A DNA stretch of 64,000 bases from Thermosporothrix hazakensis (GTDB lineage: Bacteria; Chloroflexota; Ktedonobacteria; Ktedonobacterales; Ktedonobacteraceae), in assembly GCF_003253565.1 (NCBI RefSeq), contig NZ_QKUF01000001.1:1073867-1137866 (forward strand), written 5' to 3'. A model generated the notes under the pieces. It saw only the letters and a program-made list of their open reading frames with translations, was not told the DNA's origin and did no database searches. Positions 1 through 7,362 of the stretch are shown here, piece after piece; position 1 is the first letter of the stretch; each line of letters starts with the position of its first letter. The position numbers and the translations under genes are program-made.

Positions 1-184
1 TTTCAGCGTAACCGCACCAGTAGACAAAAAACCTGGCATACCATCAAGAGTTACAGACCACACCTATTATGACGTCTGATAGTGCATTTTTGATCCCCTA
101 TGACTATCAGACAATCCGCGGTCAGTCTCTCCCTCTGTACAAGGAAGATAGAATACATTCTCTCTTCCGAAAACGTACACCAAC
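1..184. other. Window edge, no gene supported
   Basis: AT-rich stretch downstream of the FlgM-like gene. Short open frames exist on the plus strand but have no convincing ribosome site and lie mostly antisense to the minus-strand gene at 185-475. No tRNA or clear terminator is visible. Confidence 0.4.
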
Positions 185-475
185 CTACCTGAAACAGGTT
201 TCATTTTTAAGTATACAATTGGCAACAACCGTACTCTCTACAGTATACGTACCTGCTTCGATTTGGGCACGTAATTTGTCGACCAAAATGGCTCGATCTT
301 GCTCCCAGGCAATTAAGCTCTCAACAGTTGGTAGATCATAGTACCAGCGAGAATGTGGTACTGGCTCGTAGTTCATCTGATTTCCCGGTTGAAATGTCTG
401 GCCTTGCACTTTATTTCTCTCCCTATGCTGCGCTTGTTCAAAAAACAGAGGTTTACGCGCCGCATTGCTTTTCAT
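185..475 (-). CDS. FlgM-like anti-sigma-28 factor
   Basis: A 96-residue protein whose C-terminal half resembles the sigma-binding part of FlgM: a helix (around residues 50-70) followed by the motif IEAGTYTVES and a further helix, as in the FlgM pattern IxxGxYxVD. FlgM proteins bind sigma-28 and keep it from core RNA polymerase. The ATG is preceded by a strong ribosome site, GGGAGG, six bases from the start, which argues that this is a real gene. It lies 113 bp downstream of the sigma factor gene at 589-1470 on the same strand, so the two are probably a cognate pair. No flagellar gene is present in the window, so the pair may control development or surface functions. The family call is by eye from the motif; the N-terminal half is not recognised. 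Confidence 0.68.
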   Translation of the reverse strand: MKSNAARKPLFFEQAQHRERNKVQGQTFQPGNQMNYEPVPHSRWYYDLPTVESLIAWEQDRAILVDKLRAQIEAGTYTVESTVVANCILKNETCFR

Positions 476-588
476 CTCTTGACCTCCCGAATGAGAGCCT
501 CCGACAGGCCCTCAACATCCTACACATTACAATCGGCAGCGCGTGAATTTTTGTTAGACATAGGTCACTGAAAAAGAATCCGGTCAGT

Positions 589-1470
589 TCAATCAGTGGA
601 TTTTTCTTCGGTCGTGCTTTTCCGTCGTGGACGACCACGGCCACGGCGCTGACCGGCCTCCGCCTTTTTTCTGGGTGTTTTACGAGCCTTCGCTTCTCCG
701 GTCTGATAGGTCTGCATAGAGGCCCGCAAATGCATGATGGCCTGCATCCGAAGCTGGCAGATACGAGACTCGGAAACGTTCATGATCCGGCTGATTTCCT
801 TCATAGTCAGCTCCTCTTTGTAGTACAGAGAGAGCAATAGCTGTTCCCGTTCCGGCAAGCGCTCGATCGCCTCTGCCAGCACTGTAACAAGCTCATGCTG
901 CTCAACTTGCTCCGCGGGCCCTGTCGTCTGCTCATCTTCCAGCAAATCGCTCAGGGAGGTCGCATCGTCTTCCTGTGCCATTGATCCCAGGGGGGCATCA
1001 AGCGAGAGCACGGTTGCGCTCATATCCAGCAACATCTGTCGATACTGATCGATGGAAACGCCCATTGCCTCCGCGGCTTCCGTCTCAGTCGCCGGACGCT
1101 GCAAACGTTGTTCCAGCGTTGCTAGCGTGTCCTCGACCTGCCGCATGCGCGAAACAGCAGAACGTGGTAACCAGTTCAACTGTCTGATCTGATCAATGAC
1201 CGCGCCTCGAATCCGGGGTGTCGCAAAGGATTCAAAGCGCACTCCTCGTGATGGATCATAGCGGTCAATTGCGTTTATCAGGCCAATCATACCATAGCCA
1301 ATGAGGTCTTCAGTATCGAGTAGGCTGGAAGGAGGAATACCCAGACGACCAACAACAAAACGAGCAAGGGGAGCATAATGTGCAATCAGCTCTTCGCGCA
1401 GTTCTGGACGGCGAGTATTCATATATTGTGTCCAGATATCATCAACAGAAGTTTTCACCCCGACCCTCAT
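589..1470 (-). CDS. RNA polymerase sigma factor, FliA/WhiG (sigma-28) family
   Basis: A 293-residue group 3 sigma factor. Region 2 occupies roughly residues 10-85, with the core-binding and -10 recognition segment containing DLIGYGMIGLINAIDRYDP and FESFATPRIRGAVID. Region 3 follows at about 95-170. Region 4, with the helix-turn-helix around LTMKEISRIMNVSESRICQ, lies at about 205-250. This layout matches FliA, WhiG and SigD. The last 35 residues form a very basic Lys/Arg tail (RRGRGRPRRKS) not usual for the family. The upstream sequence has AAAGGAG 15 bases before the ATG, a rather long spacing, so an internal start cannot be excluded. The FlgM-like gene follows downstream, suggesting that activity is set by an anti-sigma switch. 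In organisms without flagella, such factors often drive spore or aerial hypha development. Confidence 0.9.
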   Translation of the reverse strand: MRVGVKTSVDDIWTQYMNTRRPELREELIAHYAPLARFVVGRLGIPPSSLLDTEDLIGYGMIGLINAIDRYDPSRGVRFESFATPRIRGAVIDQIRQLNWLPRSAVSRMRQVEDTLATLEQRLQRPATETEAAEAMGVSIDQYRQMLLDMSATVLSLDAPLGSMAQEDDATSLSDLLEDEQTTGPAEQVEQHELVTVLAEAIERLPEREQLLLSLYYKEELTMKEISRIMNVSESRICQLRMQAIMHLRASMQTYQTGEAKARKTPRKKAEAGQRRGRGRPRRKSTTEEKSTD

Positions 1471-1731
1471 ACTAATTACTCTACGCTCCTTTCACCTGCA
1501 AAATACAACTCACCGCCCTCCTCTTTTCGTCTCGCTCCTTGACGTACCTACAGTGTAGTTTGGAATTACAGGCAATACCTATTGACTCTGGTCCCTTCTT
1601 CTACATACAGAAGTCCCGAAGAAAAGAGAACTATACATTTTGGCAAAGAGGTCGATATAAGTAGATAACCAATCCCTTCCATATGCACTGAAACGCTATT
1701 ATCTTTCAAGATCCTAAGGAGAGAAACAGGA

Positions 1732-2016
1732 ATGCACAATCTACCCTATCAGCCAGGAGATTCGGAGCAGCCAGAACAAACGCTGCACACCAGTGAGACA
1801 GACCAGACAGAGACCACACAACTGGCACTGTACAAAGAGCATACACAGTTAAAAGCATTGCTGGACAGCGGTTTTTCCTGGGGTGAAGCTATTCGCCTCA
1901 TCGATATGAAAGAGGGTTTCTATAGCAATCCAGAAGTGCGCCAGCGCATGGAGGAAGACAGCCATATTCAATTCGCCCGCTGGTTGTACGAGCAGGGTGA
2001 ATTAAACGAAAATTAG
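1732..2016 (+). CDS. Small acidic protein of unknown function
   Basis: A 94-residue protein rich in Glu, Gln and Thr in its first third and with a more ordered C-terminal half (residues 40-90) containing FSWGEAIRLIDMKEGFYSN. There is no signal peptide or membrane segment. A good ribosome site, AAGGAG, precedes the ATG. It is transcribed divergently from the sigma factor gene and stops just before the tRNA-Ser pair. I do not recognise the family. Confidence 0.65.
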   Translation: MHNLPYQPGDSEQPEQTLHTSETDQTETTQLALYKEHTQLKALLDSGFSWGEAIRLIDMKEGFYSNPEVRQRMEEDSHIQFARWLYEQGELNEN

Positions 2017-2019
2017 TGC

Positions 2020-2048
2020 TTGTCAGAATGCGGAAGTTATGCTATACT
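2020..2048 (+). promoter_or_regulatory. Sigma-70 type promoter for the tRNA-Ser pair
   Basis: TTGTCA at 2020-2025 and TATACT at 2043-2048 are separated by exactly 17 bp. The predicted start of transcription is a few bases before the mature 5' end of the first tRNA-Ser at 2056. Confidence 0.75.
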
Positions 2049-2055
2049 TCACGGC

Positions 2056-2141
2056 GGAGAGGTGTCAGAGTGGTCGAATGTGCCGCTCTCGAAAAGCGGT
2101 AGGGTGAACAGCCCTCGCGGGTTCGAATCCCGCCCTCTCCG
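2056..2141 (+). tRNA. tRNA-Ser (anticodon CGA)
   Basis: An 86-nt class II tRNA. The acceptor stem GGAGAGG pairs with CCTCTCC (2134-2140) and G follows as discriminator. The anticodon stem CCGCT/AGCGG encloses loop CTCGAAA, giving anticodon CGA for UCG codons. A long variable arm (serine type) and the T arm with GGTTCGAATCC are present. CCA is not encoded. Confidence 0.96.
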
Positions 2142-2148
2142 CTTGCGT

Positions 2149-2234
2149 GGAGGAGTCTCATAGTGGTCTAGTGAGCACGACTGGAAATCGTGTAGGGTGA
2201 ATAGCCCTCGTGGGTTCGAATCCCACCTCCTCCG
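2149..2234 (+). tRNA. tRNA-Ser (anticodon GGA)
   Basis: An 86-nt class II tRNA seven bases after the first. The acceptor stem GGAGGAG pairs with CTCCTCC (2227-2233). The anticodon stem CACGA/TCGTG encloses CTGGAAA, giving anticodon GGA for UCC/UCU codons. The variable and T arms closely resemble those of its neighbour, suggesting an old tandem duplication. CCA is not encoded. Confidence 0.96.
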
Positions 2235-2241
2235 CCCGTCA

Positions 2242-2273
2242 AGAGGTCAATCGCCGGTTGGTCTCTTTTTTTT
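2242..2273 (+). terminator. Intrinsic terminator after tRNA-Ser pair
   Basis: A 9-bp stem (AGAGGTCAA with TTGGTCTCT, two G-T wobbles), loop of seven bases, followed by a run of T residues, eight bases after the second tRNA. Confidence 0.75.
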
Positions 2274-2418
2274 GTCCTGTTTCCCTTGTTTTCTCACGCT
2301 TCTTCAGGTAAAATTGCGAAGAACCTATACCTTCCCCCGTCCTTGTAAGAATGCATTAACGCATTTTTACCCCCTTTTCCCGATACAATCTAGCTTTTTT
2401 TTATGAAAGGGAAACCCG

Positions 2419-3327
2419 ATGGACACCTGTACAATCGGGCTGCTACTTGGTCTGCGCACACCCTTTTTTCTCACGATCCAGAAAGGGGCTGAGACCGAAG
2501 CCGCCCGTCAGAACGTCGCACTGCTTGTTGATGCACCCGCCGACTGGGATGCATCCTTACAGATCCCACTGATCGATTCGTTTATTGAGCGTCACGTTGA
2601 CGCGCTGATTGTCACTCCCTGCGATAGTCAGGCACTGGTTGAACCCTTGCGCCGGGCCCACGAAGCCGGAATCAAGGTGCTAACCGTTGATGCCCACATC
2701 GGCGATGGCACCTCTACCAATGGTTTTCCCCTGACATTTATTGGCTCCGACAATACCGCCGGGGGTAGGCTCGCCGGCGAGCTGTTGCTGCGTCTGCTCA
2801 ATGGTCAGACCAAACCAAAGGTCTATATCCAGAGCCTGCACCCGGGCGTCAGCGCAACTGATCAGCGCGAGGAGGGCTGCATTGAGATCCTGCGCACAAG
2901 CGATATCGAACTGCTCGGCATCGAGTATGATGGCGGCTCGATTGATGTCGCGTGTGAGCAGGCCACAGCCATGCTCCAACGCCACCCGGACCTTGCGGCC
3001 ATTATGAGCACTGGAGATTATAGCTCGAAAGGTGTTGCCCGTGCTCTTAGAGCCACAAACCGGGCGCAGGACATCAGAGTTGTGCGCTTCGATGCTTCAG
3101 AACAGGGCATTGATGAGCTTCGTGCCGGAGTCGCAGATGTTGTGATCGCGCAGCGCCCATTTGATATGGGCCAACTCGCGGTAAAATGCGCGGTAAAAGC
3201 AGTGAAAGGAGAAGAAAGTACTATTCCCGAACGTATTTCAACCGGTTTTGTCATCATCGATCGGGAGAATGTAGAGACAGAAGAAGCACAGGCAGTTATC
3301 TGCAAAGAGCCGGAAATAAATCAATAA
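2419..3327 (+). CDS. Sugar-binding protein of the ribose/xylose type without signal peptide
   Basis: A 302-residue type I periplasmic-binding-protein fold (Peripla_BP_4 family). Typical motifs are visible: the sugar-site segment VTPCDSQALVEPL, the hinge-region IGSDNTAGGRLAGE, and the C-terminal RFDASEQGI. It is clearly a paralogue of the lipoprotein at 6218-7276 along its whole length. Unlike that protein it starts directly in the mature fold, with no signal sequence, lipobox or DNA-binding domain. The start is backed by AAAGGGAAA upstream, and the upstream frame offers no hidden signal peptide. It is followed by its own terminator, so it is probably a separate unit. It may be a cytoplasmic sugar sensor or a decayed transporter component. 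Confidence 0.85.
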   Translation: MDTCTIGLLLGLRTPFFLTIQKGAETEAARQNVALLVDAPADWDASLQIPLIDSFIERHVDALIVTPCDSQALVEPLRRAHEAGIKVLTVDAHIGDGTSTNGFPLTFIGSDNTAGGRLAGELLLRLLNGQTKPKVYIQSLHPGVSATDQREEGCIEILRTSDIELLGIEYDGGSIDVACEQATAMLQRHPDLAAIMSTGDYSSKGVARALRATNRAQDIRVVRFDASEQGIDELRAGVADVVIAQRPFDMGQLAVKCAVKAVKGEESTIPERISTGFVIIDRENVETEEAQAVICKEPEINQ

Positions 3328-3353
3328 CGCTGTCATATTACAGAAGAAATACG

Positions 3354-3382
3354 GGCTGTGGATTCCCTTCCACAGCCTTTTT
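3354..3382 (+). terminator. Intrinsic terminator
   Basis: A perfect 9-bp stem, GGCTGTGGA (3354-3362) with TCCACAGCC (3369-3377), a six-base loop and five T residues. It ends the signal-less sugar-binding protein unit. Confidence 0.9.
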
Positions 3383-3530
3383 ACCTCTGTAGCTATCCCG
3401 CCCCCTATCTATAATTTTCAGAAATTTCTCCCGTTTTTAAATTCAAAACCAAGGATAGTATATATCGTTCTTCTAGCATCTTCCATAGCTTCTATGCCAC
3501 TTTCCTACCTACAAATAAGAAGTACTTATA

Positions 3531-3559
3531 TGGACTTGCCTGCCTTTATTTGTTATAAT
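3531..3559 (+). promoter_or_regulatory. Promoter candidate for the DUF4388/sensor/ABC operon
   Basis: TGGACT at 3531-3536 and TATAAT at 3554-3559 are 17 bp apart. The -10 box overlaps the left arm of an inverted repeat at 3558-3569, suggesting regulation by a bound protein. The leader to the first gene at 3969 would be about 400 nt. Confidence 0.5.
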
Positions 3560-3636
3560 ATTGCCCGGGAAGGTAAATAAAGATAATACTTTTTTTCGGG
3601 TGTATACATGAATAGATAGTAATACCCGGGCAATAT
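3558..3636. repeat. 12-bp perfect inverted repeat with 55-bp spacer
   Basis: ATATTGCCCGGG at 3558-3569 is the exact reverse complement of 3625-3636. The left arm overlaps the predicted -10 box and transcription start. Possible roles are paired operators for a looping repressor or a long hairpin at the 5' end of the leader RNA. Confidence 0.8.
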
Positions 3637-3968
3637 ATTTTAACTCAATTTATTTTTCTACTTTCGCTGGCAAGATCACCTTATTTTTTACTATATTGCT
3701 CCGGAATTTCAATCTACCTGTTCTACCTGTCATTTCTCTGTATACGCCCGTCTTCTCTACGGGGTGTCTCACCCCCGGAGTTCTTCTTCATGGGAACGAG
3801 CACCTGTGTTCACGTGCAGAAGTAGCGCTATGCAAATGGGAGATACATTCAACCGGTCACCTTGACGACAGATATAGAGGTAGAATACGAAGGAAAGGCC
3901 ACCCGGCAGCTTCTCAGGCGTACTACAAGCATCACTAGAGTTATACGCTGGATGGGAGCACTAGACGA

Positions 3969-4532
3969 ATGTTTGAACCAAATGAAACCCAGACCGATGA
4001 TCTGGGGAGCGTGATAGATACGCTACAGTTAGGACGGAAATCCGGGGTACTTATTGTGAAACGAGAAGATACAATGAAAAAAGAAGTAGGGGTCATTACT
4101 TTTGTCAACGGGCAGATTACCCGGGCTACACTGGGCAATCTGGGAACAGCGGAAGCACTCCGGTGGCTCAGCACCTGGAAAAATTGCTTCTTCTCCTTTT
4201 CTCCCGGCATCCCACCCGAGACAAGCCCCACCCTTTTTCGTATGAGTGGCCCCCTTCCTCCTCGTCAAACCAGCAGGCAGCGGGCTCTACCACCTGCCAC
4301 CCCCTCTGTACAGGGCTCTCCGACGTGGTCTGGTATTCGCAGAATTAAACATCCAGCAGAAGCCCTTCAGATTATTGAACAATACGGCCTTTCTCGTACG
4401 CATCGCCGTCTCTTCCTGTTACTTGACGCTCAACGAACCATCTCTGAGCTAGCCGTCCTGGTCCGGCGCTCACCCGAGGAAGTTCACCAGATGCTCGGAC
4501 AACTGGAAACCCTCGGGCTCATTCAGCGATAG
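3969..4532 (+). CDS. DUF4388 (PatA N-terminal-like) domain protein
   Basis: A 187-residue soluble protein. Residues 10-80 match the DUF4388 pattern: a helix, LGRKSGVLIV, then GVITFVNGQITRAT, and a segment ending in an aromatic-rich strand (KNCFFSFSP). These domains occur in response-regulator-like and adaptor proteins in cyanobacteria, Chloroflexota and delta-proteobacteria, often in type IV pilus or surface-motility signalling. A Pro/Ser/Thr-rich linker (about 85-120) leads to a C-terminal helical part (125-187) with the look of a winged helix: ISELAVLVRRSPEEVHQML followed by LETLGLIQR. It is 22 bp upstream of the Cache sensor gene, so the two are probably cotranscribed and may interact. Confidence 0.72.
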   Translation: MFEPNETQTDDLGSVIDTLQLGRKSGVLIVKREDTMKKEVGVITFVNGQITRATLGNLGTAEALRWLSTWKNCFFSFSPGIPPETSPTLFRMSGPLPPRQTSRQRALPPATPSVQGSPTWSGIRRIKHPAEALQIIEQYGLSRTHRRLFLLLDAQRTISELAVLVRRSPEEVHQMLGQLETLGLIQR

Positions 4533-4554
4533 CACATCCGTAGAAGGGAGCCTC

Positions 4555-6147
4555 ATGTTACAGCCAGTCCATCGGACACACACCCGACGCTCGCTCTCGC
4601 TTTCGCTTAAAGTTGCCTTGCTTCTGGTGATTGTCGCCATCACACCGCTACTCTTCAGTATCGGTATCATTACGCTTGTCACGCGTCCGACCGCAATCGC
4701 CCAGGCGAATCGCGAAATAGAGACCGACGCGAAAATCCATACAGAGCTAATTGACAACTTCTTTGCCGAACGCATCCTCGCCGCCGAAGCGCTCAGCCGC
4801 CTGGCTCCTCTCCATACCTTTATGGAAGAGCTACAAAAGAATGGCAGCGCAAGTGAAACGACCAAACAACGCGCACTGGACAGCCTTGAAACCGGTCATG
4901 GACGCGGCAGCTACTATGAGAACTGGACACTGCTTGACCTGCAAGGAATGCCCAAACTCTCTTATCCAGCCTCGCCCCTGCCACATGGGCAGTATTACAT
5001 TCTCCCGGCAGATTTAAAGCAGATGCAGCCAGATGGACAGCAACAGAGTAGCGGCGCCAATCAGCCGCCACCATCAGCCAAGAAGACCCTTGTCTCTGGC
5101 GTGTTTTATAGCCCGATCACAAAGGAAGCCTATATTGATATCTATACGCCTATTACAACCACAGATTATGTGCAGGTTGGTATCTTACGCACCACGTTCG
5201 ACATTCACTATATCTGGGATCTGGTGAATAAAGAGCAGGGAACGAATGGAAGCGGCAGCTATGCCTTTATTCTTGATCAGAACGGCGTCATTATTGCCCA
5301 TAGTAGCCCCAACCCGGACCCATTCAGTGGTGTGCACTCGCAGCATCTTTTTCAAGCCGTGATGCCGCTCTCGGAGAAAACACGCAGTCTGATCGGCGCT
5401 GGTGATCTTTACGGTAAAGGGGCAGAGAATGCTGTTGACGTGCTTGACATTCCCGAGCTTGAACAGCTCTATAAGCAGGTCAACCCACCTGTCACGTTAC
5501 AATTTACGCCTCCCGGACAGAAGGAGGTCCATCAGGCCGCGCGCCAGACAACATATACCGTCCCCTGGACCTATGTCGTGGTAACGCCGCTGAAAACCGC
5601 TACCGCGGTCGCTGATGAACAGCTTCTCAGCACCATCATTATCGCCTGTATACTCACCATTTCAGCCACAATCATCGGTGTTCTGCTGGCCCAACGCGTC
5701 ACGTTCCCGATCCTGGCATCGGTCAACAATTTGCGTAAGAGCAGCGAATCTCTGAAGCAGCTAGCGGAAAAAGAGCAGAAGGCCGCGACCCAGCAGTCCT
5801 GGGTGATTGATTCCTGTAACGTCGGTCTGCAATCACTTCAATACTATACCGACGCTGCCAACACCGCTATCAAGCAGGCAAGCGAGGTCGGCACCAGACT
5901 AGAACAGCACTGGGAAAACCTGGACGGTGTTACAACCCGCAAAGCTTTGCAGCAGCTTATGAACGCAACTCGCTACGCGGAAAAGGCCATCCGGCTTCAG
6001 ACGGAAAACAACAAAAAGCTGACCTCGGCTGTCAAGGTTTCAACCCAGGTCGCCGATCAGCTCGTGATGGGAGCGACCTCAGCAACCGACGCCGCTGACC
6101 AGCTAGAGCAGGTGGTGAACCAGTTGCGCACCGTCGTTGGCAAATAA
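4555..6147 (+). CDS. Cache-type membrane sensor without output domain
   Basis: A 530-residue protein with one membrane helix near the N-terminus (about 18-42), a large outer domain (about 43-350), a second helix (about 357-380) and a cytoplasmic C-terminal coiled-coil-like tail (381-530). The outer domain has the layout of a double Cache ligand-binding domain, including YIDIYTPITT and SYAFILDQNGVIIAHS, as in chemoreceptors and histidine kinases. The tail is rich in Ala/Gln helices but lacks the chemoreceptor hairpin-tip sequence and any kinase, GGDEF or phosphatase motif. Placed between a DUF4388 protein and a sugar ABC transporter, it probably senses an extracellular ligand and passes the signal to a partner. 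The Cache call is by eye. Confidence 0.72.
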   Translation: MLQPVHRTHTRRSLSLSLKVALLLVIVAITPLLFSIGIITLVTRPTAIAQANREIETDAKIHTELIDNFFAERILAAEALSRLAPLHTFMEELQKNGSASETTKQRALDSLETGHGRGSYYENWTLLDLQGMPKLSYPASPLPHGQYYILPADLKQMQPDGQQQSSGANQPPPSAKKTLVSGVFYSPITKEAYIDIYTPITTTDYVQVGILRTTFDIHYIWDLVNKEQGTNGSGSYAFILDQNGVIIAHSSPNPDPFSGVHSQHLFQAVMPLSEKTRSLIGAGDLYGKGAENAVDVLDIPELEQLYKQVNPPVTLQFTPPGQKEVHQAARQTTYTVPWTYVVVTPLKTATAVADEQLLSTIIIACILTISATIIGVLLAQRVTFPILASVNNLRKSSESLKQLAEKEQKAATQQSWVIDSCNVGLQSLQYYTDAANTAIKQASEVGTRLEQHWENLDGVTTRKALQQLMNATRYAEKAIRLQTENNKKLTSAVKVSTQVADQLVMGATSATDAADQLEQVVNQLRTVVGK

Positions 6148-6217
6148 GACATTTCTCTTGTGTTGCATAAACACATTCACTCTTTCTCTATTTTCTGTGC
6201 ATTAAAGGAGTTTATTC

Positions 6218-7276
6218 ATGAGCAAAACAAACAAACCCCTGGACCTTTCGAACGCGCTAAACAGGCGCACATTTCTTGTCAGCATCGCTACTGTTGCTGG
6301 TGGTGCGGCCCTGGTTGCCTGCTCCGCCAACAACTCAACCAACGCCTCAAACAATAACAACAATCAAAATACGTCTTCCTCAAAAAAGTACGCTCTGGCG
6401 GTCGTAGGCGGTATGGCGGGCGTCCCGTTCTATGAGATGATTAAAAAAGGGGCGGAGGAAGAAGCAAAGGCGCAAGGCATGGATCTGACCTATCAGGCCC
6501 CCAAACAGTGGGACCCGGTCGAGCAGACCAAAATTGTTGAGGCCCTGATTGCCAGGAAGGTAAACGCCATTATTATTTCTCCCTGTGACAATCAGGCGCT
6601 GGTAGCGCCGCTCCAGAAGGCGCACGATGCTGGCATCACCGTCATTACCGTTGATACCGTTCTGGGCGATGGCGACTACGCCAATGGCTCGGTCAAGTTT
6701 CCTATCACCTATATTGGCTCCGACAACACCAAAGGCGGCAAGATTGCCGGTGAGGTGATGATCAAAGCGATCGGGGGCAAAGGCAAGGTGTACATCCAGA
6801 GTAATAAGCCCGGCACAAGCTCAACCGACCAGCGCGAGAAGGGCTTTAAGGAGGCCATTGCAGCCACGAATGGCGCGGTCACCATCGTCTCCACCAGCTA
6901 TGACGAGGGCAGCATGGATAAAGCAACACAGCAAACCTCGGCAGTGCTCCAGGCACACCCTGATATCGCTGGTATCTTCGGCACCACAGCCTTCAGTTCT
7001 GAAGGCGCAGCCGCCGCGGTGAAAAATGCCAACAAGAGCAATGCCATTAAGATTATCCACTTCGACTCGTCACAGCAGGGCGTGACCGATCTCCGCAACG
7101 GGATCATCGACTTTATCATCGGCCAGAAGCCCCGCGAAATGGGCAAAATCGGTGTGCAGTACGCGATCAAGGCCTTGAACGGCGACAGCTCGCTTCAGAA
7201 AAACGTGCAGACTGACTTCGTGGTTATCGATAAGACCAACGTTGATACCCCCGAATCCCAGAATGCGATCTACTAA
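6218..7276 (+). CDS. Sugar ABC transporter substrate-binding lipoprotein
   Basis: A 352-residue ribose/xylose-type binding protein. The N-terminus shows a twin-arginine-like motif NRRTFL (residues 15-20), a hydrophobic stretch and a lipobox LVAC with the lipidation cysteine at 35, followed by an Asn/Ser-rich linker. The mature fold contains VVGGMAGVPFYEMIKKGAEE, IISPCDNQALVAPL, IGSDNTKGGKIAGE and IHFDSSQQGV. It delivers a sugar to the permease at 7363. AAAGGAG precedes the ATG. The permease and the ATPase follow on the same strand, forming a complete importer. The substrate cannot be named from sequence alone. Confidence 0.92.
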   Translation: MSKTNKPLDLSNALNRRTFLVSIATVAGGAALVACSANNSTNASNNNNNQNTSSSKKYALAVVGGMAGVPFYEMIKKGAEEEAKAQGMDLTYQAPKQWDPVEQTKIVEALIARKVNAIIISPCDNQALVAPLQKAHDAGITVITVDTVLGDGDYANGSVKFPITYIGSDNTKGGKIAGEVMIKAIGGKGKVYIQSNKPGTSSTDQREKGFKEAIAATNGAVTIVSTSYDEGSMDKATQQTSAVLQAHPDIAGIFGTTAFSSEGAAAAVKNANKSNAIKIIHFDSSQQGVTDLRNGIIDFIIGQKPREMGKIGVQYAIKALNGDSSLQKNVQTDFVVIDKTNVDTPESQNAIY

Positions 7277-7362
7277 ACCAATTACGACCATCAGAACATG
7301 TGCAGTAAGAGAGGCGAGATCAGTACGATCACGTCTCTCTTCTGTCAAACAAAGGAGCAAGT

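Larger units (their letters stand above)
3383..3968. other. AT-rich intergenic region with promoter and inverted repeat
   Basis: About 590 bp without a supported gene, lying ahead of the sensor/transporter operon. It holds the promoter candidate at 3531-3559 and the long-spaced inverted repeat at 3558-3636 listed separately. The 80-codon open frame at 3696-3938 has no ribosome site and no recognisable protein character. Confidence 0.6.

Noticed and set aside
69..341. 90-codon plus-strand frame at the window start
   Set aside because: Mostly antisense to the FlgM-like gene, which has a much better ribosome site.
3696..3938. 80-codon frame in the long leader
   Set aside because: No ribosome site and no protein-like composition.
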